Source: Methylophilales bacterium (GTDB taxonomy: Bacteria; Pseudomonadota; Gammaproteobacteria; Burkholderiales; Methylophilaceae). From it: a stretch of 64,000 nucleotides of DNA. A program made the translations under genes and the position numbers. Below the pieces are notes generated by a model that saw nothing but the letters and a program-made list of their open reading frames with translations, made no database searches and was not told where the DNA came from. Within the stretch, counting starts at the first letter, position 1. Every line of letters starts with the position of its first letter. Shown here piece by piece: positions 54,127 to 63,713 of this stretch. The stretch lies in assembly GCA_019823025.1 (NCBI GenBank), contig CP081940.1, forward strand, positions 682,001 to 746,000, in the 5' to 3' direction.

Positions 54127-55120
54127 TTAATTTTAATACCTCGTTAGCAGATTTTGGAGCCATTGTAATACCATATCTATAGTGCCCAGAATTTATATAC
54201 ACATTTTTATAATTGTTATCTTGCCGAATAAACGGAATGTTCCCTTTTACACCCGGTCTTAAACCAGCCCATTGCTTACAAGGCTTAAAATTTCTTAATT
54301 CAGGAACAAGATTGATAGCCTTTTCATTAAGTTCATTTGCCGCTTTTGCAGTAACTGTTTTATCAAAACCTACATTCTCAATAGTGCTTCCCGCCAAAAT
54401 AGAACCACATTTTCTTTGTAATAAATAAAAATTTTCCGAATAAAGAATTTTATCTAGTTTAATTTCAGATTTTGGATATCTAATCATTTGACCTCTTATT
54501 GGATAAATTTTATTTTTGTAATCATCATTAATTTCTGAGCTCCACGCTCCTACCGTGGTCACAAAAAAATCGCCCTTTATAAGTTCATTTTTTTTAGTTG
54601 GCCATCCATCTAAATAATTAGATTTTTTTTCTATTTTACGCATATTCACATTTTCTATAAGCTCAATGCCAAGTCTCGAAATATACTGCTTTAAAGATTT
54701 CATTAGTTTTGTTGGGTTAATTTGGGCTACTTTTGCAAGTTCATATGATGGCCTATTATTAAATAAATATTCTTTTATAGTAAAATTATTTTTTTCTCCC
54801 CATTGCACAATTTTTTTTTTATCTGATGGATCAATACATATCATTCCCGACTCAATAAATTCTGGGTCTTCAAATCCAGCCTTTATTAACTTAATTGATA
54901 AATTCTTATAAAAAGATAATGCGCCTATACATAAATCAAATACCCTTGATTCATAATTCCATGGCATTAATGGGAATATGATGCCCGCTCCTGCTGCTGA
55001 TGATTCTTCACCAACAAATGATTTGTCTACTAAAGTGACATCGTAACCATTTTCTTTAAGTTTAATTGCAGTTATACAACCTACAACTCCTCCCCCTATT
55101 ATTACGGCTTTTAAAGCCAC
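54113..55120 (-). CDS. FAD-dependent oxidoreductase, ThiO/DadA-like
   Basis: A 335-residue flavoprotein of the DAO family. The N-terminal dinucleotide-binding motif is VIIGGGVVGCITAIKL, followed by SSAAGAGIIFP. RGQMIRY, LAGSTIENVGFDK and the C-terminal GLRPGVKGNIPFI...SGHYRYGITMAP closely fit glycine oxidase ThiO, which makes iminoglycine for thiamine synthesis. DadA-type amino acid dehydrogenase is the main alternative. No other thi genes are in the window. Confidence 0.82.
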   Translation of the reverse strand: MALKAVIIGGGVVGCITAIKLKENGYDVTLVDKSFVGEESSAAGAGIIFPLMPWNYESRVFDLCIGALSFYKNLSIKLIKAGFEDPEFIESGMICIDPSDKKKIVQWGEKNNFTIKEYLFNNRPSYELAKVAQINPTKLMKSLKQYISRLGIELIENVNMRKIEKKSNYLDGWPTKKNELIKGDFFVTTVGAWSSEINDDYKNKIYPIRGQMIRYPKSEIKLDKILYSENFYLLQRKCGSILAGSTIENVGFDKTVTAKAANELNEKAINLVPELRNFKPCKQWAGLRPGVKGNIPFIRQDNNYKNVYINSGHYRYGITMAPKSANEVLKLIEDK

Positions 55121-55123
55121 AAA

Positions 55124-57100
55124 CTATTCTCCATTAATGGTATATTTTTCAAATAAATTTAAGTTTTCTTGAGTGCCTATAATTACTAATATATCTCCGG
55201 CGGTTAACACAATATCTGGCCTTGGTTCTATATTTTCCAACATATTAGGTCTTCTTATATATTGGATTTCAACATCAAAATTCTTCAAAGATAAGTTTGA
55301 AATTGAATTATTACAAATAGAAAAATATTCTTTTATTTCTACTGAGTGAAGTTGAGGTAAGTCATGACTAGAAGCCTCCTGGTCAACATCTGTTGCCCCA
55401 GCAAAATACCCCCTAAACATTTTATATCTTTCACTTCTAAAGATTCTGATTTTTTTAATTACATTGCTTAGGGGTATTCCAAGAAGAACAAGGGCATGTG
55501 ACGCTAACATTAAACTACCTTCTTGTACCTCAGGAACTACATCTGTAGCTCCTGCATTTTGCAATTTATCTACAGACGATTCATCTTTAGCTCTAACAAT
55601 TACCGGTAAAATGGGAAAAGACTCTCTAATAACGTTAAGCACTTTTTCTGTTGACCTATCATCTGTATATGCAACGATTACTGCCTTTGCTCTTTCAATT
55701 CCAGCAGCTCTGAGAACGATCCTTCTGCTGGCATCTCCATACATAACATTTTCACCAGCTATAGAGGCATCACTTACTCTATTTAAATCCATATCGATAG
55801 CGATAAAGCTAATATTTTCTTCTTTTAAAAATCTTCCAAGATATTGTCCACTTCTCCCATAACCACATAAAATCACATGGTCTGAATAATCATGTCCTAC
55901 CCCTTCAATTTGCTTTACAAGAGTTTCTGATTTTTTTGAATATCCTTTTGCAATCCATCTAGCAATTCGACCATTTAATGGAATTAATATTGGGGCTATC
56001 AGCATAGACAATAAACATACAGATAATATAATTTGAAATATATCTCCAGTAATAATTGCATTTTTTTGGCCTAGCGCTAAAATCACAAAACCAAATTCCC
56101 CCGCCTGAGATAAAATAATCCCTGTTCTGATACCTACACCAAGCTCATACTTAAACATCGTTGTTAAAGCGGTGATTAGAATAATTTTAAAAACTGTAAA
56201 AGTTAAAAACAATAAAATAATTAGCGAGAAATTATCTTTGAATATCGCGATATTTAACATCATGCCAACACTTATGAAAAATAAGCCTAATAAAATATTT
56301 CTAAATGAAGTAATGTCAGATTCTACCTGGTGTCTATATCGAGTTTCGGAGATAATCATACCTGCAAGAAATGCCCCTAACGCATAAGATAAACCAGCCA
56401 ATTTAGTGACATAAGAAAAAATAAGAGTAATCATTAAAACATTTAAAACGAATAATTCTCTCGATTTATTTTTTGCAACAATATCAAACCAATAGTTCAT
56501 CACTGGTTTACCAGCCTTAAATACAATAAATAATAAAAAAACAATTTTTAATAATGCAAAGAAAATTAATTTAAATAAATCTGCCTCTAAATTATTAAAT
56601 ACAGGGATCAATATCAAAACAAATATCACTGCTATATCCTGGAACAATAGAATTCCAATAGATAGTCTTCCATGTCGGCTATTTAAATCTGATCTCTCAA
56701 TTAAAATCTTTGATACTATGGCTGTAGATGACATCGTAAGCGCTGCACCAATAATAAATGCTGAAGGTAGCTGCAATCCAAAAAATACACCACACATTAT
56801 GACAACGAGAAGTGTTATTAAGACTTGGGACCCACCTAAGCCGAATAATATATTTCTCATTGCATTTAACTTAGGTAAACTAAATTCCAAACCAATTGTA
56901 AACATTAAAAATACAATGCCAAATTCAACAAAATGGCGACTTGATTCAGAATCTGGAAGAATTCCTAAGGCATTAGGGCCAAGAATAAGCCCTACAGCAA
57001 AATACGCGATCATTGGGGGTAATGATAAATATTTAAAAAGTGCCACTAAGAACACAGAGCTTACTAATAATAAAATTATTAACTGAAGAGATTCAAACAT
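55124..57100 (-). CDS. KefB-type monovalent cation:proton antiporter
   Basis: A 658-residue CPA2 antiporter. About twelve to thirteen N-terminal helices (1-385) include GAALTMSSTAIVSKIL and SQAGEFGFVILALGQ. They are followed by a TrkA-N domain (ILCGYGRSGQYLGRFL, about 412-427; GDASRRIVLRAAG) and a TrkA-C-like end. It likely exchanges K+ or Na+ for H+. Three bases separate it from the ThiO-like gene. It is divergent from kdsD. Confidence 0.9.
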   Translation of the reverse strand: MFESLQLIILLLVSSVFLVALFKYLSLPPMIAYFAVGLILGPNALGILPDSESSRHFVEFGIVFLMFTIGLEFSLPKLNAMRNILFGLGGSQVLITLLVVIMCGVFFGLQLPSAFIIGAALTMSSTAIVSKILIERSDLNSRHGRLSIGILLFQDIAVIFVLILIPVFNNLEADLFKLIFFALLKIVFLLFIVFKAGKPVMNYWFDIVAKNKSRELFVLNVLMITLIFSYVTKLAGLSYALGAFLAGMIISETRYRHQVESDITSFRNILLGLFFISVGMMLNIAIFKDNFSLIILLFLTFTVFKIILITALTTMFKYELGVGIRTGIILSQAGEFGFVILALGQKNAIITGDIFQIILSVCLLSMLIAPILIPLNGRIARWIAKGYSKKSETLVKQIEGVGHDYSDHVILCGYGRSGQYLGRFLKEENISFIAIDMDLNRVSDASIAGENVMYGDASRRIVLRAAGIERAKAVIVAYTDDRSTEKVLNVIRESFPILPVIVRAKDESSVDKLQNAGATDVVPEVQEGSLMLASHALVLLGIPLSNVIKKIRIFRSERYKMFRGYFAGATDVDQEASSHDLPQLHSVEIKEYFSICNNSISNLSLKNFDVEIQYIRRPNMLENIEPRPDIVLTAGDILVIIGTQENLNLFEKYTINGE

Positions 57101-57149
57101 AAACTATAAAGCCTTTTTTTATATTCTTTATTCTACTATCAAACCACAC

Positions 57150-57155
57150 TATACT
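57150..57155 (+). promoter_or_regulatory. Possible -10 box of the kdsD-lpt-rpoN series
   Basis: TATACT lies 33 bases before the kdsD ATG in the 87-base divergent gap with the antiporter gene. A weak -35 (TTTATT) is 17 bases upstream. A GGAG ribosome site precedes the ATG. Only the position and hexamer support it. Confidence 0.28.
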
Positions 57156-57187
57156 TATGTAATTGTAATTAAAATTTAGTTGGAGTT

Positions 57188-58147
57188 ATGTCGTCAAAAA
57201 GAATCAAGCTTGCTCAGGATGTTTTAAATATTGAAGCAAATGAGATATTAAAAGCGAGTGACAAAATATCAAAAGAATTTTCTGATGCGGTGGAATGCAT
57301 TTTGCGCTGTGAAGGAAGAGTTATTTTAAGTGGTATTGGAAAATCAGGTCATATTGCTGGAAAAATAGCTTCTACTCTTTCAAGTACAGGAACTCCATCC
57401 TTCTTTATGCATCCTGGTGAAGCTAGCCATGGTGACCTAGGTATGATTACAGAGAAAGATGTTGTTATCTTTCTTTCTAATTCAGGAGAAAGCCAAGAAC
57501 TCATTCTTCTAGTCCCACTTATTAAGAGGATAGGTGCAAAAATAATTAGTATTACCGGCGATACTAACTCTACTCTATTTACAGAAAGTAATATTCATAT
57601 TAATTCCTCAGTTAAAAAAGAAGCATGCCCCCTGGGACTTGCTCCAACAGCTAGTTCGTCATTAATGTTAGCATTAGGTGATGCGCTGGCAGTCTGTGTT
57701 CTTAATGAAAGGGATTTTGGTTCGGAGGATTTTGCAAGATCGCACCCTGGTGGCTCACTTGGTAAGATTGTTCACATTAAAGATATTATGATTAATTTAG
57801 GATCAACACCAAAGATTAATCATGAAGCTACCATTAAAGATGCAATAGAGGAAATTACAAATAAAAAATTAGGTTTTACAGCTATTGTTGATAAGAAAAA
57901 TGTACCAAAAGGAATATTCACTGATGGTGATTTAAGAAGATCACTTTTAAGTGGTGTTAGTCTTAATACACCTATTTCTGATGTAATGAAAAACTCTCCC
58001 ATTACATTGAATGGAAAACAAATGGCGATAGAAGCACTCAAAATAATGGAGAAAGAAAAAATTTCATCTTTTTTAATCACTGATACAAATAATTCTTTAG
58101 TTGGCTCCCTAACACTGCAAAGCCTTTTTAAGGCTAAAATTCTATAG
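57188..58147 (+). CDS. kdsD: Arabinose 5-phosphate isomerase
   Basis: A 319-residue enzyme giving arabinose 5-phosphate for Kdo synthesis. An SIS domain (GIGKSGHIAGKIASTLSSTGTPSFF, SNSGESQELI, PLGLAPTASSS) is followed by two CBS domains (about 200-315). It is the first gene of the kdsD-lptCAB-rpoN-hpf series. The kdsC phosphatase gene that usually follows is missing; lptC starts 7 bases later. Confidence 0.95.
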   Translation: MSSKRIKLAQDVLNIEANEILKASDKISKEFSDAVECILRCEGRVILSGIGKSGHIAGKIASTLSSTGTPSFFMHPGEASHGDLGMITEKDVVIFLSNSGESQELILLVPLIKRIGAKIISITGDTNSTLFTESNIHINSSVKKEACPLGLAPTASSSLMLALGDALAVCVLNERDFGSEDFARSHPGGSLGKIVHIKDIMINLGSTPKINHEATIKDAIEEITNKKLGFTAIVDKKNVPKGIFTDGDLRRSLLSGVSLNTPISDVMKNSPITLNGKQMAIEALKIMEKEKISSFLITDTNNSLVGSLTLQSLFKAKIL

Positions 58148-58154
58148 TTATTTT

Positions 58155-58748
58155 ATGAATTTACTTTCAACGGCTTTTGCTTTTATTTTTATAGCTATTG
58201 TTGCATTAGCATCTTTTTGGCTTAAAGAAGAGGTTATAAATGAATATAAAAACTTTACGCTAAGTAAAAATAGTGGACCATCATTCTTCCTTAAAGATTT
58301 TGATTCAACTAAAACGGATGAAGATGGGAATTTACAATCTTCCCTTCAAGCTGATTATATGAAACATTTTAAAGAAGAAGATAAAACTTCCTTATTTAAA
58401 CCTTTCTATACAAAATATAAAAATAAGAAAAAACATTCGACTATTTATAGCGATTTAGGTGAGATCAGCAAGAAGGGTGAGGAAATAACCCTTAAAGAAA
58501 ATGCTATTCTTATAAGGCTTCCTACAAAAACAAAAAAGACTTTGAAACTCTATACTCATGAACTAAATATATATTCAGAATTAGATGTTGTCACAAGCCA
58601 AAAAGCTGTAAAAATGATTCAAGAACCAAATATTGAAATAGATGGAGTTGGAATGAAGTATGATAATAAAGAAGGCATTTTGAAACTTTTAAGCAATGTT
58701 AAAGTACGCTATGAAAAACCAACAGGTGATGAGAGATTCAAAGATTGA
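58155..58748 (+). CDS. lptC: LPS export protein LptC
   Basis: A 197-residue protein with one N-terminal membrane helix (FAFIFIAIVALASFWL) and a periplasmic beta-jelly-roll (DFDSTKTDEDGNLQSSLQADYMKHF at its start). It receives LPS from LptFG and passes it to LptA. It overlaps lptA by 4 bases. Sequence similarity in LptC is low in general; position and topology carry the call. Confidence 0.88.
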   Translation: MNLLSTAFAFIFIAIVALASFWLKEEVINEYKNFTLSKNSGPSFFLKDFDSTKTDEDGNLQSSLQADYMKHFKEEDKTSLFKPFYTKYKNKKKHSTIYSDLGEISKKGEEITLKENAILIRLPTKTKKTLKLYTHELNIYSELDVVTSQKAVKMIQEPNIEIDGVGMKYDNKEGILKLLSNVKVRYEKPTGDERFKD

Positions 58749-59263
58749 TTACAAAAAATAAATATATATATTATATTTTCGTAATATCAATTTTATTCTG
58801 TCAATTTGCTATTTCAGAAGAGGCGGATAGTGATAAACCTATTGAAATTGAAGCTGATACAATGACAGTAGAAGAAACTAAAAATACAAGTACTTATGAA
58901 GGGGACGTAATTCTAACTCAAGGATCACTATTAATAAATGCAGACAAACTTATTATTAGAGAGGATAGACAGGGTTTTCAACATAGCACCTCCATTGGTA
59001 ACCCAACAACTTTTAGACAAAAAATGGAAGGTTCTGATGAATATATTGAAGGCAAGGCGCTTCGTATTGAGTACGATGGTCATATGGATAAAATTCACTT
59101 ATACGAAAAAGCCTTTGTAAAGAGAGGTGATGACGAGGTATGGGGAGATTACATAATGTATGATGCCACTAGTGAATTTGCACAAGCACTCTCAAGAAAA
59201 GATGAGGGTGGTTCAGAGACAAAAAAAGGGCGCACAAAAGCAATAATAAAGCCTAAAAAATAA
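58745..59263 (+). CDS. lptA: LPS transport periplasmic protein LptA
   Basis: A 172-residue OstA-domain protein: signal peptide (about 1-24), then [38 protein letters not shown], the repeating beta pattern of the LPS bridge. The N-terminal codon listed is TTG (the product starts at the codon overlapping the lptC stop). It ends in a lysine-rich tail. The lptB ATG overlaps its stop by one base. Confidence 0.92.
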   Translation: MITKNKYIYYIFVISILFCQFAISEEADSDKPIEIEADTMTVEETKNTSTYEGDVILTQGSLLINADKLIIREDRQGFQHSTSIGNPTTFRQKMEGSDEYIEGKALRIEYDGHMDKIHLYEKAFVKRGDDEVWGDYIMYDATSEFAQALSRKDEGGSETKKGRTKAIIKPKK

Positions 59264-59985
59264 TGTCTACTTTAACAATTCAAAACTTAAGAAAAAGCTA
59301 TAAAAAAAATATTGTTGTAAAAAATGTTTCATTAAAAATAGCGAGTGGACAGATAGTAGGCTTACTAGGTCCCAACGGAGCAGGAAAAACAACAACTTTT
59401 TATATGATTGTCGGTTTAATAGCAGCTGATCATGGCAATATTTTATTAGATCAGAAAAATTTAACAAAAACTCCCATTCACATTAGAGCAAAACAAGGTA
59501 TCTCATATTTACCACAAGAACCATCAATTTTCCGAAAGATGGATGTTAGTGAAAATATCATTAGCATTTTAGAGCTTCGAAATTTAAGTAAGCATCAAAT
59601 TAAATTAGAGCTAGAAAACCTTTTGAAAGAATTAAATATTCAACACATTAAAAATAATACCGCTATTAGCCTTTCGGGTGGAGAGAGGAGAAGGGTTGAA
59701 ATAGCAAGATGTCTGGCTAATAAACCAAAATTTATTCTTCTTGATGAACCTTTTGCCGGAATTGATCCTATTGCCGTCATTGATATTCAAAAAATTATCA
59801 AACTACTCGCCTCTAATGGAATTGGCATCTTAATTACTGACCATAGTGTTAGAGAAACTTTAGGTATCTGTGATCAAGCATATATTGTTAACCAAGGTGA
59901 AATTTTTGCACAAGGCACACCTAAGGTTATTGCTCAAAACCAGAATGTCAAAGATATATATTTAGGCGAGAACTTTATACTTTAA
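59263..59985 (+). CDS. lptB: LPS export ABC transporter ATPase LptB
   Basis: A 240-residue ATPase. Walker [10 protein letters not shown] (about 35-43), Q-loop [11 protein letters not shown], signature [16 protein letters not shown], Walker [14 protein letters not shown] and the switch [10 protein letters not shown] match LptB closely. It powers LptFG encoded at 32-34 kb. It is one base upstream of rpoN, the usual linkage. Confidence 0.96.
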   Translation: MSTLTIQNLRKSYKKNIVVKNVSLKIASGQIVGLLGPNGAGKTTTFYMIVGLIAADHGNILLDQKNLTKTPIHIRAKQGISYLPQEPSIFRKMDVSENIISILELRNLSKHQIKLELENLLKELNIQHIKNNTAISLSGGERRRVEIARCLANKPKFILLDEPFAGIDPIAVIDIQKIIKLLASNGIGILITDHSVRETLGICDQAYIVNQGEIFAQGTPKVIAQNQNVKDIYLGENFIL

Positions 59986-59986
59986 A

Positions 59987-61294
59987 ATGAAGTTAGGTTT
60001 AAATTTAAGATTATCACAATCTATAAAATTAACTCCCTTGCTACAGCAATCAATAAAGCTTCTTCATGCATCACAATCAGAACTAAATGACCTGATTGAG
60101 GAATATCTATCAGATAATATTTTCCTTAAAGTAAAAGATACAACTTTATTATCTAATCAAAGTTCAAAATCTAAGTATTCATCCGATGAAAATTATTATG
60201 ATATTTTAAATAATGAAGAAATAAACCAAACTCTAAGAGAATATTTAGTTGAGAATATTGCTATTTTTAACTTTAGCGAGGAGGACCAATTAACTCTGTC
60301 TTACTTAATAGATTCAATTGATGAAAATGGATATTTAATTGACTCTACAGAAGATATTAGAAACTCAATCCCTATTAAACAAAAACCAGCAATACATCGA
60401 GTCGAGGAGTTATTAAAAATAATACAAAATTCAACACACCCTGGTATTGGTGCAAGAAATCTAACAGAATGTTTAACTATTCAATTAAAACTTATCAATA
60501 ATCAAGAAAAGATTTGTAATCTTGCTGAGAAATTAATAAAAAATCACTTAAGCGTCCTGGGAAACAAAAATTATGAGGAATTAAAAAAGAATTTAAAATG
60601 TAATGAAATAGAACTTGCGGATGTTGTCTCCTTAATTAAAAATTTAAATCCAAAACCTGGGCTAATCTTTCAAAAAACTGATCGAACATCATATATAGCA
60701 GCGGATGTTTTTGTTAAAAAAGAGGGTAGTCAGTGGATAACAACTTTGAATGAAGATAATCATATTAAACTGAAATTAGAAGAAAATTATCAAGATTTAT
60801 TGAGTAATTCTCTTGAAAATGATTTGAAAGAAAAATTTCAAGAAGCAAAATGGTTGATAAAAAATTTAAATGAAAGGTCGATTTCAATTTTAAGAGTTTC
60901 CAGAGCAATTATGCAAAATCAGATTAACTTTTTAGAACATGGAGAGTCTGGCATCAAACCTTTAACATTAAAGAAAATTGCATCTGATCTTGAATTGCAT
61001 GAATCAACTATTTCGAGAATCTCTTCAAATAAGTTTATTGCCACACCACATGGAATATTCGAAATAAAGTTTTTCTTTAACACATTGGTTGGAAATGAAA
61101 CACCAGATGTTTCATCAAGATCACTTCTTAGTAAGATAAATACCCTAATTAGCAAAGAGAATCCCAAAAAGCCTTATTCAGATTCTGCGATATGTAAGAT
61201 TCTAAACGACGATGGAATAGAAATAGCCAGAAGAACGGTTGCAAAGTACCGTATCAAATTAAAAATCTTACCCTCTTACCAAAGAAAAGTATAA
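59987..61294 (+). CDS. rpoN: RNA polymerase sigma-54 factor
   Basis: A 435-residue sigma-54. Region I is the glutamine-rich start LRLSQSIKLTPLLQQSIKLL; the core-binding part is central; the C-terminal helix-turn-helix (LELHESTISRISSNKFIATPHGIFEIKFFF) and RpoN box ARRTVAKYR (close to the end) are intact. It directs transcription only with an enhancer-binding activator; none is in this window. Confidence 0.96.
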   Translation: MKLGLNLRLSQSIKLTPLLQQSIKLLHASQSELNDLIEEYLSDNIFLKVKDTTLLSNQSSKSKYSSDENYYDILNNEEINQTLREYLVENIAIFNFSEEDQLTLSYLIDSIDENGYLIDSTEDIRNSIPIKQKPAIHRVEELLKIIQNSTHPGIGARNLTECLTIQLKLINNQEKICNLAEKLIKNHLSVLGNKNYEELKKNLKCNEIELADVVSLIKNLNPKPGLIFQKTDRTSYIAADVFVKKEGSQWITTLNEDNHIKLKLEENYQDLLSNSLENDLKEKFQEAKWLIKNLNERSISILRVSRAIMQNQINFLEHGESGIKPLTLKKIASDLELHESTISRISSNKFIATPHGIFEIKFFFNTLVGNETPDVSSRSLLSKINTLISKENPKKPYSDSAICKILNDDGIEIARRTVAKYRIKLKILPSYQRKV

Positions 61295-61303
61295 AATATT
61301 TGT

Positions 61304-61636
61304 ATGAAAATAAACATAATAGGACATCATCTTGAGATTACCGATGGCTTAAAAGATCATATCGGGAAAAAACTAAAAAAAATAGAGGGACATTCTCAAG
61401 AAATTTCAGAAATTAAAATTATATTGAGTGTTGATAATATCACTCATAATGCTGAGGGTAATATTTACCTTCACAAGACTGATCTACATGCTAAATGTTC
61501 TAGTTCTGATATGTATCAATCAATTGATTTATTAGTTAGCAAACTCGGCAAACAAATAATTAAGCATAAAGACAAAATTAAGAGCCATCAATTTCACAAG
61601 AATTTCAAAAGAACTGATTTTTCAGCTGAAAATTAA
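61304..61636 (+). CDS. hpf: Ribosome hibernation promoting factor, short form
   Basis: A 110-residue HPF/YfiA-fold protein: MKINIIGHHLEITDGLKDHIGKKL, KIILSVDN and DMYQSIDLLVSKLGKQIIKHKDK. It binds the 30S subunit in poor growth. Length fits the short form found after rpoN. The ptsN-hprK genes that commonly follow in betaproteobacteria are not here. Confidence 0.92.
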   Translation: MKINIIGHHLEITDGLKDHIGKKLKKIEGHSQEISEIKIILSVDNITHNAEGNIYLHKTDLHAKCSSSDMYQSIDLLVSKLGKQIIKHKDKIKSHQFHKNFKRTDFSAEN

Positions 61637-61700
61637 TTTAATTTGAATTTTTTTTGTTTAATAAAGCCACAGTGTTTTAATTTCAAGTTTTCTATTTAAT

Positions 61701-63713
61701 ATGAACCCATTTTTAGTAAGAGATAAATTGCCGGATTTTTTTAACGTAAAACCTAAACATGTGATTCCTGCAATAAATAAAGTAATTAACGAAAATATCA
61801 AAGTTGTTTCAAAAATAGAATCTATGAGCGAATCACCCAATTGGATGAACTTTGTTGCGCCCTTAGAGATATGCAGTGAGAGACTTAACAGGGTCTGGTC
61901 TTACATTAATCATATTAACGCAGTTAAAAGCTCAACATCATATAGGAAAGTCTACAACCAAGCGCTTGCCAAAGTTACTGAATATTCTACTCATTTAGGT
62001 CAAAGCCGCATTCTTTATAATAAGTATAAAAATATACTTCAAAATAATAATCAATTATCAAATTCACAGAAAAAACTTATTAAGAATGAAATTATATCTT
62101 TTGAGCTTTCTGGTGTTGCTTTAGAAAAAAAACAAAAGGCAAGATTTAAAGCAATTCAAAGCAAACTATCAAAGCTATCATCTTCTTTTGATGAAAATAT
62201 CTTAGATTCTATGAATAATTTTAAATTAGTTATTTCAGATAAAAATTTATTAAAAGGAATTCCAGATCATGTTGTTAAATCTGCACATTTAAAAGCTAAA
62301 GCTAAAAAAAAGGAGGGTTTTTTATTTACCATTGACTTCCCAAGCTATTTACCAATCATGCAATATGCAGATAACCGCAAACTAAGAAAAGATATTTATA
62401 CCGCATATAATACAAAAGCTTCTTCATTGATGGATAGTAAGTTTGATAATACAAAAAATATAAATCATATACTCAAACTTAAATACGAGATGTCAAAGTT
62501 ACTTGGCTACTCAGATATCTCGTCAATGCTCTTAAAAACTAAGATGGCTAAATCTCCGGAAGAGGTTATATCTTTCTTATCAAAACTTACAAAAAAAGCA
62601 ACGAAATCGGCCTTAGCTGATATTGATGATATTTATGATATCGCAAAAGAATTTAATATTGCTAAAGTAATGCCGTGGGATATACCTTATCTTTCTGAAA
62701 AACTAAAAAAGAAAAAATTCAGTATTACTGATGAAGAAATTAAACAATATTTTTCTGTTAATAACGTATTGCAGGGGCTTTTTAATATTTGCAAAAAGAT
62801 TTATGGTTTAAATATTAATGAAACAAAAGCATCTACATGGCATGAAGATGTTAAATTTTTTGAAATATTTAATAAGGAGAAGCAGTTAGTAGGGAAATTC
62901 TATTTAGATCTATATGCGAGAAAAGAGAAACGTGGCGGTGCCTGGATGGATGAAGCAATTTCTAAATATAAATTTATGAATGAAGAAGAAAGCCCCGTTG
63001 CCTATCTGACTTGTAATTTTACTCCTCCATTAAATGGTAAAGCATACTTAACACATGATGAGGTAATCACTTTATTTCACGAATTTGGACATGGACTTCA
63101 TCATCTTCTAACTGAAGTGACAGAATATTCTATTTCAGGAATAAAGGGAGTAGAGTGGGATGCAGTTGAACTACCCAGTCAGTTTATGGAAAATTATTGC
63201 TGGGAATGGTCTGTCATAAGAGATATGTCGTATAACAAAAAAACTAATACCTATATGCCTAAAAAGCTCTTTAATAATTTGTTAGAGTCGAAGAATTTCC
63301 AATCAGGTTTACAAACATTGAGGCAAGTTGAATTTGCATTATTTGATATTAAACTTCACACAGAATATTCACCAAAGAATAGAAGTTTTATGAAGATTCT
63401 GAAAAATGTTAGAGCTCAAGTTTCAGTTATAAATACACCTACGTGGAACAAATTCCCCCATAGCTTTAGTCATATTTTTTCAGGAGGATATGCTTCAGCC
63501 TACTATAGCTATAAATGGGCCGAAGTGCTTTCTGCTGATGCCTATAGCTTATTTGAAGAAATCGGAATTTTATCAAAAACAGCAGGTAATAAATTTAAAA
63601 AAGAAATTCTCTCTAAAGGAGGGTCTAGAACTGCAATGGAATCTTTTATTGCTTTTAGGGGAAGAAAACCAAAAATAAATGCTTTGCTAACCCATAATGG
63701 ACTAACAAATTAA
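61701..63713 (+). CDS. prlC: Oligopeptidase A (M3 metallopeptidase)
   Basis: A 670-residue zinc oligopeptidase of the thimet family. The zinc site is HEFGHGLHH (H460, E461, H464), with the third ligand in GVEWDAVELPSQFMENYCWE. YSYKWAEVLSADAYSLFEE and FRGRKP near the end are typical of PrlC/OpdA. It degrades signal-peptide fragments and other peptides. The TAA stop shares its last base with the next gene's ATG. Confidence 0.95.
   Translation: MNPFLVRDKLPDFFNVKPKHVIPAINKVINENIKVVSKIESMSESPNWMNFVAPLEICSERLNRVWSYINHINAVKSSTSYRKVYNQALAKVTEYSTHLGQSRILYNKYKNILQNNNQLSNSQKKLIKNEIISFELSGVALEKKQKARFKAIQSKLSKLSSSFDENILDSMNNFKLVISDKNLLKGIPDHVVKSAHLKAKAKKKEGFLFTIDFPSYLPIMQYADNRKLRKDIYTAYNTKASSLMDSKFDNTKNINHILKLKYEMSKLLGYSDISSMLLKTKMAKSPEEVISFLSKLTKKATKSALADIDDIYDIAKEFNIAKVMPWDIPYLSEKLKKKKFSITDEEIKQYFSVNNVLQGLFNICKKIYGLNINETKASTWHEDVKFFEIFNKEKQLVGKFYLDLYARKEKRGGAWMDEAISKYKFMNEEESPVAYLTCNFTPPLNGKAYLTHDEVITLFHEFGHGLHHLLTEVTEYSISGIKGVEWDAVELPSQFMENYCWEWSVIRDMSYNKKTNTYMPKKLFNNLLESKNFQSGLQTLRQVEFALFDIKLHTEYSPKNRSFMKILKNVRAQVSVINTPTWNKFPHSFSHIFSGGYASAYYSYKWAEVLSADAYSLFEEIGILSKTAGNKFKKEILSKGGSRTAMESFIAFRGRKPKINALLTHNGLTN

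Noticed and set aside
55464..55862. 132-codon open frame on the plus strand
   Set aside because: It is antisense to the TrkA-N part of the antiporter, a common shadow; no independent support.
61619..61632. TTTTCAGCTGAAAA palindrome at the end of hpf
   Set aside because: It has no loop, so it cannot form a good RNA hairpin, and a 14-base AT-rich palindrome is not rare in such sequence.
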